This document shows positions 34,340 through 44,045 of a stretch of 64,000 bases of DNA, piece after piece. This DNA is from Novosphingobium barchaimii LL02 (GTDB lineage: Bacteria > Pseudomonadota > Alphaproteobacteria > Sphingomonadales > Sphingomonadaceae): contig NZ_KQ130455.1 in NCBI RefSeq assembly GCF_001046635.1, positions 1-64,000 of the forward strand. Reading direction: 5' to 3'. The position numbers were made by a program, and so were the translations under genes. The stretch's first letter is position 1; each line of letters begins with the position of its first letter. The notes under the pieces were generated by a model, which saw only the letters and a program-made list of their open reading frames with translations, had not been told where the DNA came from and made no database searches.

Positions 34340-34440
34340 CGCAAACGTGACGCAATTCTCCTGAAATCCGTCGGCAACTCCCGGCGCACAGTCCTTCGCG
34401 AGGCTCGGCCGGCAAAGGAGCCGGGCGCAAGGAGGACGAG

Positions 34441-35394
34441 ATGGATAATCGGGAGCATGAAGCGCAAGGCGAACCGCGCCACGGGCATAGCCTTGCCGAA
34501 GATCTGGGCGCGATAGGACGCGAGATGGTCGCCCGGCGCCGGGCACTGGCTTTCCTGGCCGGCACGGGCGCCGCGGCCGTACTGACAGCCTGCGGCGGAG
34601 ACGACAGCGGTTCTTCTTCGTTGGGGTCCGAAACAGCGACATCCTCATCCTCCAGTTCGACCTCGACCTCCGGTTCGTCCTCGTCAACCTCGACTTCGTC
34701 GTCGACTTCCGGCGGGACTTTGAACGCCTCATGCATTGCCGATCCCACCGAGACCAACGGGCCTTACCCTGCGGACGGCACCAATAGCGCCAGCGGCGCT
34801 ACCTCGAACGTGCTGACCCAAAGCGGCATCGTGCGCCCCGACATCCGCTCCAGCTTCATCGGATCAACGACGACGGCGACCGGCGTTCCGTTAGAACTCA
34901 AGTTGCAACTGGTGGATGTCACCAATGGCTGCGCGGCAATTTCGGGCGCGGCAATCTACGTTTGGCACTGCGATGCCTATGGCCGCTACTCGCTCTATTC
35001 GAGCGGCGTGACGGCAGAAAGCTATCTGCGCGGCGTTCAGGTGACCGATGCCGAGGGGAAGGTGACCTTCACCACGATCTATCCCGCCTGCTATTCGGGC
35101 CGCTGGCCGCATGTCCACTTCGAGATTTTCACCGGAGGCCTGACTTCCGCCAGCACCGGACGCACCGCCGCGCTGATTTCGCAGCTGGCGATGCCGGCGG
35201 CTACCAACATCGCCGTTTTCACGGGCGATTCCACCTACACGGCCAGCATCGCGAACTACAACGCGATCTCGCTCTCGTCGGACAATGTCTTTGGCGACAA
35301 TACCTCTGCGCAGCTGGCGCAGATGACACCCACGCTCAGCGGCAGCGTGTCGGCCGGATACGCAGGCAGCGCCCTGATCGGCATCGCTACCTGA
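34441..35394 (+). CDS. Tat-type lipoprotein with intradiol dioxygenase fold
   Basis: A 317-residue protein. RRRALAFLAGTGAAAVLTAC at about 36-55 has a Tat-like twin-arginine run, a hydrophobic stretch and a lipobox cysteine. About 35 Ser/Thr-rich residues then form a linker. The C-terminal domain opens TETNGPYPADG and has the intradiol signatures AAIYVWHCDAYGRYSLY and YPACYSGRWPHVHFEIFT, which hold the Tyr, Tyr, His, His positions that ligate iron in protocatechuate and catechol dioxygenases. Such exported homologues are known, but their substrate is not. The neighbours suggest a cell-surface role, perhaps on an aromatic ligand. Confidence 0.8.
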   Translation: MDNREHEAQGEPRHGHSLAEDLGAIGREMVARRRALAFLAGTGAAAVLTACGGDDSGSSSLGSETATSSSSSSTSTSGSSSSTSTSSSTSGGTLNASCIADPTETNGPYPADGTNSASGATSNVLTQSGIVRPDIRSSFIGSTTTATGVPLELKLQLVDVTNGCAAISGAAIYVWHCDAYGRYSLYSSGVTAESYLRGVQVTDAEGKVTFTTIYPACYSGRWPHVHFEIFTGGLTSASTGRTAALISQLAMPAATNIAVFTGDSTYTASIANYNAISLSSDNVFGDNTSAQLAQMTPTLSGSVSAGYAGSALIGIAT

Positions 35395-35478
35395 GCCGGG
35401 CCATCTGACCTGAGCCTCAGGTCGCTGCGCATTTCATTCAGAATCTTCGCTACCAATCCTTCCGGGACGCAAAAAATC

Positions 35479-38400
35479 ATGGCTTCGCTGCACACCACTT
35501 CCAGTCTGGGCGCGCTCGTGCTCGCTCTCGTTTCTGCCCCGGCGCTGGCCGATACTACCGTGTCGGGGGACACGGCCACCCCGCTCACGACGTCGAGTGC
35601 GGGCAATATCACGGTCAAGAGCGCCGGTTCCATCGCGCTGCCGAGTGGCAGCGGGATAACCGTGGACAGCAATTCGACCGCGGCGATGAACGGGACGATC
35701 GAGATGGGCGGCGCGAGCAATACCTCGGCCATCGCCATCGCTTCGGGCACTACTTCGACCGTAACCGTGGGCGACGATGCGACGATCTCCGTCTTGGAGG
35801 ACTACGTTCCCGACGATGACGATGCCGACGGCATCGTCACCACCGATATCGCCTCGGCCAGCAAGCGCTACGGCATTTACTCCTCGGGCGATGCGGCAGG
35901 CACGATCCTCAACGACGGCGCCATAACGGTCGAGGGTCAGAACTCGGGCGGCATTGTGCTGGGCGGGAACTGGACCGGCAATGTCACCAATAGCGGCTCG
36001 ATCAGCGTCATTGGTGACAATTCGGTGGGCCTCTCGACGCTGGGCGTGGACGGCAATGTTACCGTAAATGGCACCGTCTCGGTCGTGGGTTATGGTTCGA
36101 GCGCGGTGGCTGTGAATGGTGATCTCACCGGGGCGCTCACCATTCAGGGGACAGTGAGCAAGGGCTATTCCTACACCAACGACGATGGCGACACGGTGGT
36201 CCTGTCCCGCGCTGCGCTGCGCACCGGCACGGCGGCGGTCTCGGTCACCGGCAACGTCGCGGGCGGCATCTACATCGCCGCGCCGCCGGTCGACGACGAT
36301 TCGGGCTCCGACGACATCGACGGGGACGGGGTGGACGACAGCGACGAGGGCTCCGGCGTCATCACCGTCTACGGCAATGGCGCAGCGCTGCAGATCGGCG
36401 GTACCAGCGACATCACGATCGGTTCGGTGGCCGCGAACGTGGGCACGTATTCGCTGGCGCTCGAAGGTTCGATTACCGCCAACTCCTATTACAGCAACAC
36501 CGCGGCCTACGGCGTTGTCGTGGGCGGACAGGGCGGTAATGTGGCGCTGACTGGGGGCATCGGCATTTCCGGCACGCTATCGGCAATTTCCTACGATACT
36601 GCCGCCACCGCGCTGCTCATCAACGAGGGCAGCACGGTCAGCAGCCTCTACAATAGCGGTACCATCAGCGCCTCGCTCACCTCGGCCGGCGAGGGCACGA
36701 CGGTGGGCATCCAGGACCTTTCCGGCAGCCTGACGTCGCTGGTCAACACCGGCTACATCAGCGCCAACGGCTCCACCACCGACAGCCGGACCGCGATCGA
36801 CCTTTCGGCCAATACCACCGGCGTCACCATCACCCAGTACCTCAACGATGTCGACGCCCAGACCCGCGCCGAATATGTGGAGGACAACGACGAAGCGGAC
36901 CCTACCGTCTACGCGCGTATCTACGGCGATATCCTGACGGGCTCGGGCAACGACACGATCGCCGCTTCGACCGGCCAGATCGTGGGCGACACCCGGTTTG
37001 GCGCGGGCGACGATACCCTGACACTGTCGGACGATGCCGCCTACGCCGGCGATGTATACTTCGGCGCCGGGGCCGGCACGGCCAGCCTTTCGGGCACCTC
37101 GACGTTCGCGGGCACGATGGACTTCGCGGGCGAGGCGGGCACCGTGACTATCAACGATACGGCGACCTATTCCGGGCAATTCACCAATTCGGGCAACGTG
37201 GCGGTCACCGTGAATGGCGGAACGCTGATCCCGGACGAGGCGGTGACGGTCAACTTCGGCAGCCTCCATGTTGCCTCGGCCGGCACCATCGGCGTTTACG
37301 TCGACGGCGCGGAAAGCTCGACCATCGTCGCGGACAATGCGGTGCTGGAAGACGGCGCCAGCGTCGTTGCGACGGTGAACAGCCTGGCCACGGCCGAGGG
37401 CACTTACACGGTCCTGTCGTCGGACAACCTCACAATCGACGGCGCGCTCAATGCATCGGTCGATACGCCGTTCCTTTACACCGGCAGCGTCAGCAGCGAC
37501 GACAGCAACGTCTACCTTACGCTGGATCGCAAGACGACCGGCGAACTGGGCCTGACAAAATCACAGGCAGCCGGCTGGGACGCGATCTATCGCGCCGCGC
37601 AGAATGACGACTCCATCACCGAGAGCCTGCTGCAAGTCGAGGATTCGGCGACCCTGCGCACCCAGACCGCCTCGCTCCTGCCCGACCATGCCGGCGGCGT
37701 GTTCAAGGCGGCGACCATGGGCGACCGTCTGGCCGCGCGGCACATCAGCGATGAGACCTCGATGTTCGAGATATCGGATGTGGGCGGCTGGCTTGAGCCG
37801 GTTTACTGGCGCGCCAGCAAGGAGGCAACCGGCACCGCCAGCTACAAGGCCAGCGGCTGGGGCCTCTCGGCGGGCTTCGAACGGCACACGGATCTGGGTT
37901 ACTTTGGCCTCTCCTATGCCTGGCTCAAGTCCAATGTGAAGGACAATGGTGGCACCGGCGACCTCGATATCGGTCAGCACGATTTCGGCGCGTTCTGGCG
38001 CACCGCCAAGGGCCCGCTGATGGCCTGGGCGCGTGTGGGTGCCTCGCGCATCTCGATCGATTCGACCCGGACCTACACCGGCACTATCGACGATACCGAC
38101 TTCACCTATGACGCGGATGGTAGCTGGAAGGGATGGCTGTTCTCCGGCCTGCTGGGCGCCTCATACAAGTTCGACATGTCGCGCCGCTTCAGCCTCAAGC
38201 CGAAGGTGGAACTGGAGCAGATGTGGCTGAAGGAAAGCGGCTACGATGAAACCGCCGACAGCGATGCTATCGCCCTTTCGGTGGCCAGCCGTACCAGCCG
38301 GGCTTTAACCGCAACCCCCACGGTCACCGCCGCCTATTCGCTCGGCGCGATCTCGCCTGACTGGCGTCCGCTGACCTTGTCGGTCGAGGCGGGCCGCCGC

Positions 38401-38634
38401 GAAGTACTTTCCGGCAAGCTAGGGACGACCACCGCCTACTTCAACGGCGGCGAAAGCTATGACGCGGGCGAGGCGTTCTCGATCGCGGGGGACAGCCTCA
38501 AGGGTGCCTGGGTGGGAGAGGCGAGCGTGCTGGCGGGCGGTTTCGACTTCACCTGGAAAATCGCGGCACGGATGGAAAAGACCAGCACCAGCAGCGATAA
38601 GTCACTGCGCGCATCGCTGAGCGTGGCTTTCTGA
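35479..38634 (+). CDS. Autotransporter (type Va secretion) protein
   Basis: A 1051-residue protein. A signal peptide (about 1-25, ending SAPALA) leads to a passenger of about 740 residues made of short repeated beta-helix-type units (INDGAITVEGQNSGGIVLGG, TNSGSISVIGDNSVGLSTL). The passenger is rich in Gly, Ser, Thr and Asp, with an acidic insert DIDGDGVDDSDEG near residue 280 that resembles Ca-binding loops. The autotransporter barrel fills the last 260 residues (WLEPVYWRASKEATG onward) and ends LRASLSVAF with a terminal Phe. No protease triad was seen, so adhesion or structural work is more likely than catalysis. Confidence 0.9.
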   Translation: MASLHTTSSLGALVLALVSAPALADTTVSGDTATPLTTSSAGNITVKSAGSIALPSGSGITVDSNSTAAMNGTIEMGGASNTSAIAIASGTTSTVTVGDDATISVLEDYVPDDDDADGIVTTDIASASKRYGIYSSGDAAGTILNDGAITVEGQNSGGIVLGGNWTGNVTNSGSISVIGDNSVGLSTLGVDGNVTVNGTVSVVGYGSSAVAVNGDLTGALTIQGTVSKGYSYTNDDGDTVVLSRAALRTGTAAVSVTGNVAGGIYIAAPPVDDDSGSDDIDGDGVDDSDEGSGVITVYGNGAALQIGGTSDITIGSVAANVGTYSLALEGSITANSYYSNTAAYGVVVGGQGGNVALTGGIGISGTLSAISYDTAATALLINEGSTVSSLYNSGTISASLTSAGEGTTVGIQDLSGSLTSLVNTGYISANGSTTDSRTAIDLSANTTGVTITQYLNDVDAQTRAEYVEDNDEADPTVYARIYGDILTGSGNDTIAASTGQIVGDTRFGAGDDTLTLSDDAAYAGDVYFGAGAGTASLSGTSTFAGTMDFAGEAGTVTINDTATYSGQFTNSGNVAVTVNGGTLIPDEAVTVNFGSLHVASAGTIGVYVDGAESSTIVADNAVLEDGASVVATVNSLATAEGTYTVLSSDNLTIDGALNASVDTPFLYTGSVSSDDSNVYLTLDRKTTGELGLTKSQAAGWDAIYRAAQNDDSITESLLQVEDSATLRTQTASLLPDHAGGVFKAATMGDRLAARHISDETSMFEISDVGGWLEPVYWRASKEATGTASYKASGWGLSAGFERHTDLGYFGLSYAWLKSNVKDNGGTGDLDIGQHDFGAFWRTAKGPLMAWARVGASRISIDSTRTYTGTIDDTDFTYDADGSWKGWLFSGLLGASYKFDMSRRFSLKPKVELEQMWLKESGYDETADSDAIALSVASRTSRALTATPTVTAAYSLGAISPDWRPLTLSVEAGRREVLSGKLGTTTAYFNGGESYDAGEAFSIAGDSLKGAWVGEASVLAGGFDFTWKIAARMEKTSTSSDKSLRASLSVAF

Positions 38635-38668
38635 CCTGATTCCTTCCCTGCCGGGGAAGAAACGAAAC

Positions 38669-38695
38669 GGGCGGAGATCTTTCGATCCCCGCCCG
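38669..38695. terminator. Hairpin between convergent autotransporter and ahpF genes
   Basis: GGGCGGAGATC pairs with GATCCCCGCCC across a TTTC loop, with one mismatch. It lies between two convergent genes, about 35 bp after the autotransporter stop. A short T-poor tail makes its strength uncertain. Confidence 0.6.
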
Positions 38696-38719
38696 CCTCT
38701 CGTTGCACTGTAAAAACCC

Positions 38720-40321
38720 TCAGGCGGCCTGCTGGGCAGCCTGTGCGATTTCCTCGGGCGCCTCGTTGCGGATCAGGTAGTCGAACGCGGACAGTGCCGC
38801 CTTCGAACCTTCGCCCATGGCGATGATGATCTGCTTGTACGGCACTGTGGTCACGTCGCCTGCCGCGAAGATGCCGGGCAGGTTGGTGGCGGCCTTCTCG
38901 TCGATGACGATCTCGCCGCGCGGCGTCAGTTCCACGCCGCTGTCCTTCAGCCACTCGGTATTTGGCACCAGACCGATCTGGACGAACACGCCTTCCAGTT
39001 CGACCTTGTGCTGGGCGCCCGTTTCGCGGTTCTTGTAGACCAGCGCGTTGACCTTCTCGCCGTCGCCTTCGACCTCGGTGGTCTGGGCGGAGGTGAAGAT
39101 GTCGACGTTCTTCATCGAGGCCAGCTTGTCGACAAGAACCTGGTCGGCGCGCAGCTTGGCATCGAATTCGATCAGCGTGACATGGCCGACGATGTTGGCC
39201 AGATCGATCGCCGCTTCCACGCCGGAGTTGCCGCCGCCGATCACCGCCACGCGCTTGCCCTTGAACAGCGGGCCGTCGCAGTGCGGGCAATAGGCCACGC
39301 CCTTGTTCTTGTACTGCTCCTCGCCGGGAACACCCAGGTTGCGCCAGCGCGCACCGGTGGTCAGTACCAGGCTGCGGGCTTTCAGCGAAGCGCCGTTGGC
39401 GAACACCACTTCGTGATAGCCGCCCAGCTCGGTTGCCGGGATCAGCTTCTCGGCGCGCTGGAGGTTCATCACGTCGATGTCGTATTCAGCGACGTGGGCT
39501 TCCAGAGCCGCAGCCAGCTTGGGGCCTTCGGTGTAGGGGACCGAGATGAAATTCTCGATGCCCATGGTGTCTTGCACCTGCCCGCCGAAGCGTTCTGCGG
39601 CGATGCCGGTCGAAAAGCCCTTGCGCGCTGTGTAGACCGATGCGGCAGCACCTGCGGGACCACCGCCGACGATCAGAACCTCGAAAGGCTTCTTCTCGGC
39701 CAGCTTCGCAGCAGCCTTGGCGTCGGCGCCGGTGTCGAGCTTGGTAAGGATTTCCTCAACGCTCATCTTGCCCGAACCCCACATCTTGCCGTTCAGGAAG
39801 ACGGCGGGGACGGCCATTACGCCGCGCTCCTCGACTTCGGCCTGGAATGTCCCGCCTTCGATCAGCGTCGCATTGACGTGCGGGTTGTTGAGCGAGATCA
39901 ACGTCAGCGCCTGCACAACGTCGGGGCAGTTGTGGCACGAGAGCGAGAAATACATCTCGAAATCGGTGCTGCCTTCCAGCAGACGGATCTGTTCCAGAAC
40001 CTCGTTGGAAACCTTGGGCGGATGGCCGCCGGTCCACAGCAGGGCAAGGACCAGCGAGGTGAATTCATGGCCGAGCGGCAGGCCGGCGAAGCGCACCCAG
40101 GCACTTGCGTCGGAGGCGCGGCGAATGATGAAGCTGGGACGGCGCGCATCATCGCCGTCGAAAGTGGCGGTGACCTTGTCCGAAAGCGAGGCGATGGTGG
40201 TCAGCAGCTCGCGCGTTTCGGTGGACTTTGCATCGTCGCCCAGCGAGGCGACAAGCTCGATCGGCTCGCGCAGCATGGCGAGGTATTGCGAGAGCTGTTG
40301 CTTCAGGGCGGGGTCGAGCAT
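38720..40321 (-). CDS. ahpF: Alkyl hydroperoxide reductase subunit F
   Basis: A 533-residue flavoprotein that uses NAD(P)H to reduce AhpC. Order: tandem thioredoxin-like N-terminal domain with Cys129-His-Asn-Cys132, then the FAD/NADH module with [20 protein letters not shown] and Cys345-Pro-His-Cys348. Both disulfide centres are intact. The start at 40321 gives the family length (about 520-533); a longer frame upstream crosses the ahpC-ahpF gap. It follows ahpC on the same strand with a hairpin between them. Confidence 0.95.
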   Translation of the reverse strand: MLDPALKQQLSQYLAMLREPIELVASLGDDAKSTETRELLTTIASLSDKVTATFDGDDARRPSFIIRRASDASAWVRFAGLPLGHEFTSLVLALLWTGGHPPKVSNEVLEQIRLLEGSTDFEMYFSLSCHNCPDVVQALTLISLNNPHVNATLIEGGTFQAEVEERGVMAVPAVFLNGKMWGSGKMSVEEILTKLDTGADAKAAAKLAEKKPFEVLIVGGGPAGAAASVYTARKGFSTGIAAERFGGQVQDTMGIENFISVPYTEGPKLAAALEAHVAEYDIDVMNLQRAEKLIPATELGGYHEVVFANGASLKARSLVLTTGARWRNLGVPGEEQYKNKGVAYCPHCDGPLFKGKRVAVIGGGNSGVEAAIDLANIVGHVTLIEFDAKLRADQVLVDKLASMKNVDIFTSAQTTEVEGDGEKVNALVYKNRETGAQHKVELEGVFVQIGLVPNTEWLKDSGVELTPRGEIVIDEKAATNLPGIFAAGDVTTVPYKQIIIAMGEGSKAALSAFDYLIRNEAPEEIAQAAQQAA

Positions 40322-40357
40322 GGTCTTGGGTCCTTTGGAATTTCGTTGATGAAGGGG

Positions 40358-40425
40358 GCGGCCCGGGGTCCGGGTTCCGCGGAGCGCACAGGGGTGCGGC
40401 GCCGGGGGAGGGGACCCCGGGCCGC
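40358..40425 (-). promoter_or_regulatory. Long hairpin between ahpC and ahpF
   Basis: GCGGCCCGGGGTCC (40358-40371) pairs exactly with 40412-40425. The arms are 14 bp long and separated by 40 bp. It stands in the 141-bp gap between two genes read leftward. It may lower ahpF transcript relative to ahpC or protect the upstream message; that is inferred. Confidence 0.55.
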
Positions 40426-40462
40426 ACACCTTCAGCACGCGACCCGGTAAGTCGCGGTAGTG

Positions 40463-41029
40463 TTAGATCTTGCCGACGAGGTCGAGCGAAGGAGCCAGCG
40501 TCTCGCCGCCTTCTTCCCACTTGGCCGGGCAGACTTGGCCGGGGTGCTCACGCCAGTACTTGGCGGCCTTGATCTTGCGGACGAGTTCCTTGGCATTGCG
40601 GCCCACGCCCTCGGGGGTGATTTCGACCAGCTGGATCACGCCGTCCGGATCGACCACGAAGGTCGCGCGGTCAGCAAGACCAGCTTCTTCACGCAGTACG
40701 CCGAAGTTGTTGGTCAGCTTGTGATTCTGGTCGCCCAGGAATGCGTAGGTGAGCTTGCCGATGGTCTCCGACGTGTCGTGCCATGCCTTGTGGCTGAAGT
40801 GCGTGTCGGTCGAAACGCCGAACACTTCGACGCCCAGGCCCTGAAGGGTTGCGTACTGCTCGCCAAGGTCTTCCAGTTCGGTGGGGCACACGAAGGTGAA
40901 GTCTGCCGGGTAGAAGAAGAACACGGCCCACTTGCCGGCGATGTCTGCTTCGGTGACGTCGAAGAAGTCCTTGCCCTGCTGGAAAGCAGTGTTCTTGAAC
41001 GGCTTGATGGTGCTGCCGACGATACCCAT
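40463..41029 (-). CDS. ahpC: Alkyl hydroperoxide reductase subunit C (peroxiredoxin)
   Basis: A 188-residue typical 2-Cys peroxiredoxin from ATG 41029 ([16 protein letters not shown]). Peroxidatic Cys48 lies in [13 protein letters not shown], and the resolving Cys167 in [12 protein letters not shown]. It reduces hydrogen peroxide and organic hydroperoxides and is recycled by AhpF. Longer frames upstream run through the repeated CTGAGCTTGTCGAAG element and are not used. It is the first gene of the ahpCF pair. Confidence 0.95.
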   Translation of the reverse strand: MGIVGSTIKPFKNTAFQQGKDFFDVTEADIAGKWAVFFFYPADFTFVCPTELEDLGEQYATLQGLGVEVFGVSTDTHFSHKAWHDTSETIGKLTYAFLGDQNHKLTNNFGVLREEAGLADRATFVVDPDGVIQLVEITPEGVGRNAKELVRKIKAAKYWREHPGQVCPAKWEEGGETLAPSLDLVGKI

Positions 41030-41200
41030 GGATGTATTCTCCCTCGTTGGGTGGTTGAAACTGATGAGTGTGAGATAGGCCGGGATCGTGACGATTTGTA
41101 GTGCCATGATCCGATTGGCCTTATCGGGTGAGGCGATCAGTGGGCGATGGATTGTGCAGGTCTGTCGATGAGACGTGGGGTTGGGCGGTTTTGCCTGCGG

Positions 41201-41302
41201 GGGTTTCGACAAGCTCAGCCTGAGCGGGTTGCAAGGTGGTCTGCCTGACCGCATGTTCCCACCCAATTCGATCCCGCTCCGGCTGAGCTTGTCGAAGCCC
41301 CC
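41201..41302. repeat. Inverted pair of a dispersed REP-like repeat
   Basis: TTCGACAAGCTCAGCCTGAG at 41204-41223 faces its near-complement GGCTGAGCTTGTCGAAG at 41281-41297, about 57 bp away. A third copy lies at 47693-47720. Such extragenic palindromes are common in sphingomonad genomes. Confidence 0.75.
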
Positions 41303-41311
41303 GCTGCGCGC

Positions 41312-41782
41312 TCAGGCCTTCCCCGTCCGCAGCAATCGCACCAGCACTTCGTCCAGACTGGAGAGAAATCGCGACTTGTCCTGCTTCGAGAACGGCGGCG
41401 GCCCACCCACGATATCGCCGCCTGCGCGCAGGTCGGCCATGATCGCGCGGGTGGCGATGGCGCCGCCGATCGAGGAGGCGGTGAACGGCTTGCCATTGGG
41501 CGCCACCACGCTGGCGCCCAGCTTCAGGCAGCGGTCCGCGAGCAGGATGTCGGCGGTGATGATGACGTGTCCCGCGCCGTGCGAGGCTTCCAGCGTCTCG
41601 ACGATCCAGTCGTCGGCGGCATCGAAGGCGTCGCTGACCACCTTGCGCGATATCAGCGTGCTTTGCGGCACCCGGATCGGGCTGTTGCTGACCACCACGA
41701 CGGGAACCTTGTGCCGAGCGGCGACCTTGTAGGTCTCGTCCTTGACCGGGCAGGCGTCGGCGTCGATCAAAATGCGGATCAT
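41312..41782 (-). CDS. UPF0178 (DUF188) family protein, YaiI-like
   Basis: A 156-residue cytoplasmic protein. It opens MIRILIDADACPVKDETYKV, the invariant PIN-like start of this family, and continues with VVVVSNSPIRVP, VIITADILLADRCLKLGA and MADLRAGGDIVGGPPPFS. Asp7 and Asp9 with later acidic residues resemble a metal-binding nuclease site, but no activity is established. It is intact and stands alone between REP repeats and a divergent gene. Confidence 0.9.
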   Translation of the reverse strand: MIRILIDADACPVKDETYKVAARHKVPVVVVSNSPIRVPQSTLISRKVVSDAFDAADDWIVETLEASHGAGHVIITADILLADRCLKLGASVVAPNGKPFTASSIGGAIATRAIMADLRAGGDIVGGPPPFSKQDKSRFLSSLDEVLVRLLRTGKA

Positions 41783-41869
41783 GGGGTCTCACGTGAGGAA
41801 GGGAGGTCTGCGCCTCCCATACACAGCATTGCGGCGGGCGCACAGGACAGATGCGGAGGCAAGCCGGCG

Positions 41870-42262
41870 ATGGCCAGGAGTTTCACGATAGAGGGGCAGA
41901 ACATTCACGGCATCGCGTCCTTCTATGACGAGATCAACCGGGTGTTCATGGCGGATGAGGACTGGAACCTAGGCCCCAGCCTCGATGCCTTGGACGATAT
42001 GCTTTACGGCGGATACGGCGCGCTGGTGGGCGCGGGGCCGGTCCTGCTGATCTGGCGGCAGATGGAAAAGAACCGTCACGATCTGGGCCGCGAGGCAACG
42101 ATGGCCCATTACCGCGACAAGCTGGAAGATCCCGGACGGTTCAATACCGATCGCATCCAGCGCGACATTGCGGCCCTGCTGGATGAAACCGGGCCGAGCT
42201 ATTTCGACATAGTCCTGCAGATCATCGCCGACCATCCCGGCATAGAGCTGCGCCCGGTCTAG
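41870..42262 (+). CDS. Barstar-family ribonuclease inhibitor-like protein
   Basis: A 130-residue protein from ATG 41870, which has GGAGG upstream; longer frames overlap the divergent gene. FTIEGQNIHGIASFYDEINR, then a short gap and NLGPSLDALDDMLYGGYG, follows the barstar pattern (Ixxx...FYxxLxxxL...WGxNLDAL). Barstar binds and blocks barnase-type ribonucleases or toxin domains. No barnase or toxin gene lies beside it, so it may be an orphan immunity protein or a repurposed inhibitor. Confidence 0.75.
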   Translation: MARSFTIEGQNIHGIASFYDEINRVFMADEDWNLGPSLDALDDMLYGGYGALVGAGPVLLIWRQMEKNRHDLGREATMAHYRDKLEDPGRFNTDRIQRDIAALLDETGPSYFDIVLQIIADHPGIELRPV

Positions 42263-42300
42263 AGGCCGCGTTGCGATATCAGTCCTTGGCCGCACGGGCC

Positions 42301-43383
42301 TTAGCCGCACTGGCCCCGGTGGAGGAGTTTATGGTCGGCCAGCACCAGCGCCATCATCGCCTCCACCACGGGCACGCCGCGAATGCCGACGCAGGGGTCG
42401 TGGCGGCCCTTGGTGAACATCTCGGTCGCTTCGCCGCTGCGCGTGATCGTCTGCTGCGGGGTCAGGATCGAACTGGTCGGTTTGAAGGCAACGCGGCAGG
42501 TCACCGGCTGGCCGGTCGAGATGCCGCCGGCGATGCCGCCTGCGTGATTCGCCAGGAATTCCGGTGCGCCATCTGGTCCGGTTTCCCGGCTTGGCCGCAT
42601 CGGGTCGGCGTTCTGCTCCCCCGACAGGCGCGCAGCGGCAAAGCCATCGCCGATCTCGAAGCCCTTGACCGCGTTGATGCCCATCATCGCGGCGGCAAGG
42701 TCTGCATCCAGCTTGCCGTAAAGTGGCGCTCCCCAGCCTGCCGGCACGCCGCTGGCATAACATTCCACCACCGCGCCCACGGACGAGCCGGATTTCCGCG
42801 CATCGTCGACGATCGCTTCCCAGCGCTTCGCCGCTGCCGGATCGGGGCAGAAGAACGGGTTCTCGGTGATCTCGTGCTCATCGAAATTGCCCGGATCGAT
42901 CATGTCGCCCCCGATCTCGGAGACGTAGGCGAGGATCTTGACCTCGGGGATCACCAGCCTCGCCACCGCGCCTGCGGCCACCCGGCTCGCGGTTTCGCGC
43001 GCCGAGGAGCGCCCGCCGCCGCGATAGTCGCGGAATCCGTACTTGGCGTCGTAGGCATAGTCGGCATGGCCGGGGCGATACGCCTGCGCGACCTCGGAAT
43101 AATCCTTGGAACGCTGATCGACGTTTTCGATCATCAGGCTGATCGGCGTGCCGGTGGTGCGGCCCTCGAACACGCCCGAGAGGATGCGCACCGCATCGGG
43201 TTCCTGCCGCTGGGTGGTGTACTTCGATTGCCCCGGACGGCGCGCGTCGAGGAAGGGCTGGATCACACTCTCGTCGATGGCGAGACCCGGCGGGCACCCG
43301 TCGACGACCGCGCCGATGGCGGGCCCGTGACTTTCGCCCCAGGTGGTGAAACGGAAAAGGCGGCCGAAGCTGTTCACGCTCAT
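42301..43383 (-). CDS. aroC: Chorismate synthase
   Basis: A 360-residue enzyme that converts EPSP to chorismate, the last step of the shikimate pathway, using reduced FMN. Signatures present: [39 protein letters not shown] and the C-terminal [20 protein letters not shown]. The start at 43383 ([20 protein letters not shown]) is standard; a longer frame exists upstream. Length and motifs are complete. Confidence 0.96.
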   Translation of the reverse strand: MSVNSFGRLFRFTTWGESHGPAIGAVVDGCPPGLAIDESVIQPFLDARRPGQSKYTTQRQEPDAVRILSGVFEGRTTGTPISLMIENVDQRSKDYSEVAQAYRPGHADYAYDAKYGFRDYRGGGRSSARETASRVAAGAVARLVIPEVKILAYVSEIGGDMIDPGNFDEHEITENPFFCPDPAAAKRWEAIVDDARKSGSSVGAVVECYASGVPAGWGAPLYGKLDADLAAAMMGINAVKGFEIGDGFAAARLSGEQNADPMRPSRETGPDGAPEFLANHAGGIAGGISTGQPVTCRVAFKPTSSILTPQQTITRSGEATEMFTKGRHDPCVGIRGVPVVEAMMALVLADHKLLHRGQCG

Positions 43384-43590
43384 GGCCTTGCGCCTTGTCG
43401 TCAATTGCGGGGTTTGTCCAGTGGAGCGCTGCCGGACCATCTCTGAAACGTGCCTGGTGAACACATTGCAGGAGGAAGATCAGCGTTGCTCTCGCTATGG
43501 ATGTAACCGTTCCCAGTAAGGGGCACTTTGCGCTCGAATTGAACGTATTACCCTCTTGTCGGCGGCCTCGGCTGTTCCCAAAGAAGAACG

Positions 43591-43911
43591 ATGTTCTTGG
43601 TCGTTTTCCGCAATCACAAGCGCGCAGATATCGATGCCGACGCTTACATCAACGACGCTGTCGCCATGGAGGCGCTGGCCGAGCAGCAGCCCGGCTTCCT
43701 GCTGTTCAGGAGCTACACTGCCGACGATGGCGAAGTACTGTCAATGTCGGAGTGGGAGGACGAGGCCTACGCTATGGCATGGGCCCACAATGCGGAGCAC
43801 ATGATCGTCCAACGGCGCGGCCGCGACGAGTATTATGAGCGGTATACCCTTTATGCCTGCCCCTCACCGCGCGTGCACCGCTTCGCAATGGCTGAGGTGC
43901 AGCGCGCCTGA
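43591..43911 (+). CDS. Antibiotic biosynthesis monooxygenase-like (ABM) domain protein
   Basis: A 106-residue ferredoxin-like alpha+beta protein. FLVVFRNHKRADIDADAYIN, GFLLFRSYTADDGEVLSMSE (then WEDEAYAMAWAHNAEH) and the closing YYERYTLYACP match small ABM-domain proteins. These bind or oxidise small quinone-like ligands or heme; the substrate here is unknown. It is monocistronic, with no clear operon partner. Confidence 0.8.
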   Translation: MFLVVFRNHKRADIDADAYINDAVAMEALAEQQPGFLLFRSYTADDGEVLSMSEWEDEAYAMAWAHNAEHMIVQRRGRDEYYERYTLYACPSPRVHRFAMAEVQRA

Positions 43912-44045
43912 GTTCGGGCGAAAGGTTACCCGTTCTTCATTATACCCAACCGCGCTTCCTTGGTGTATCGCCGTGCCAGATCATGCAGGCGCTTCGTGAA
44001 ATGTACCTGCAAACCAGCACGATACGCGAAGAGGCACGCCACGTC

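Noticed and set aside
39008-40450. 480-residue open frame antisense to ahpF
   Set aside because: AhpF is complete with both CxxC centres; the antisense frame reflects high GC content.
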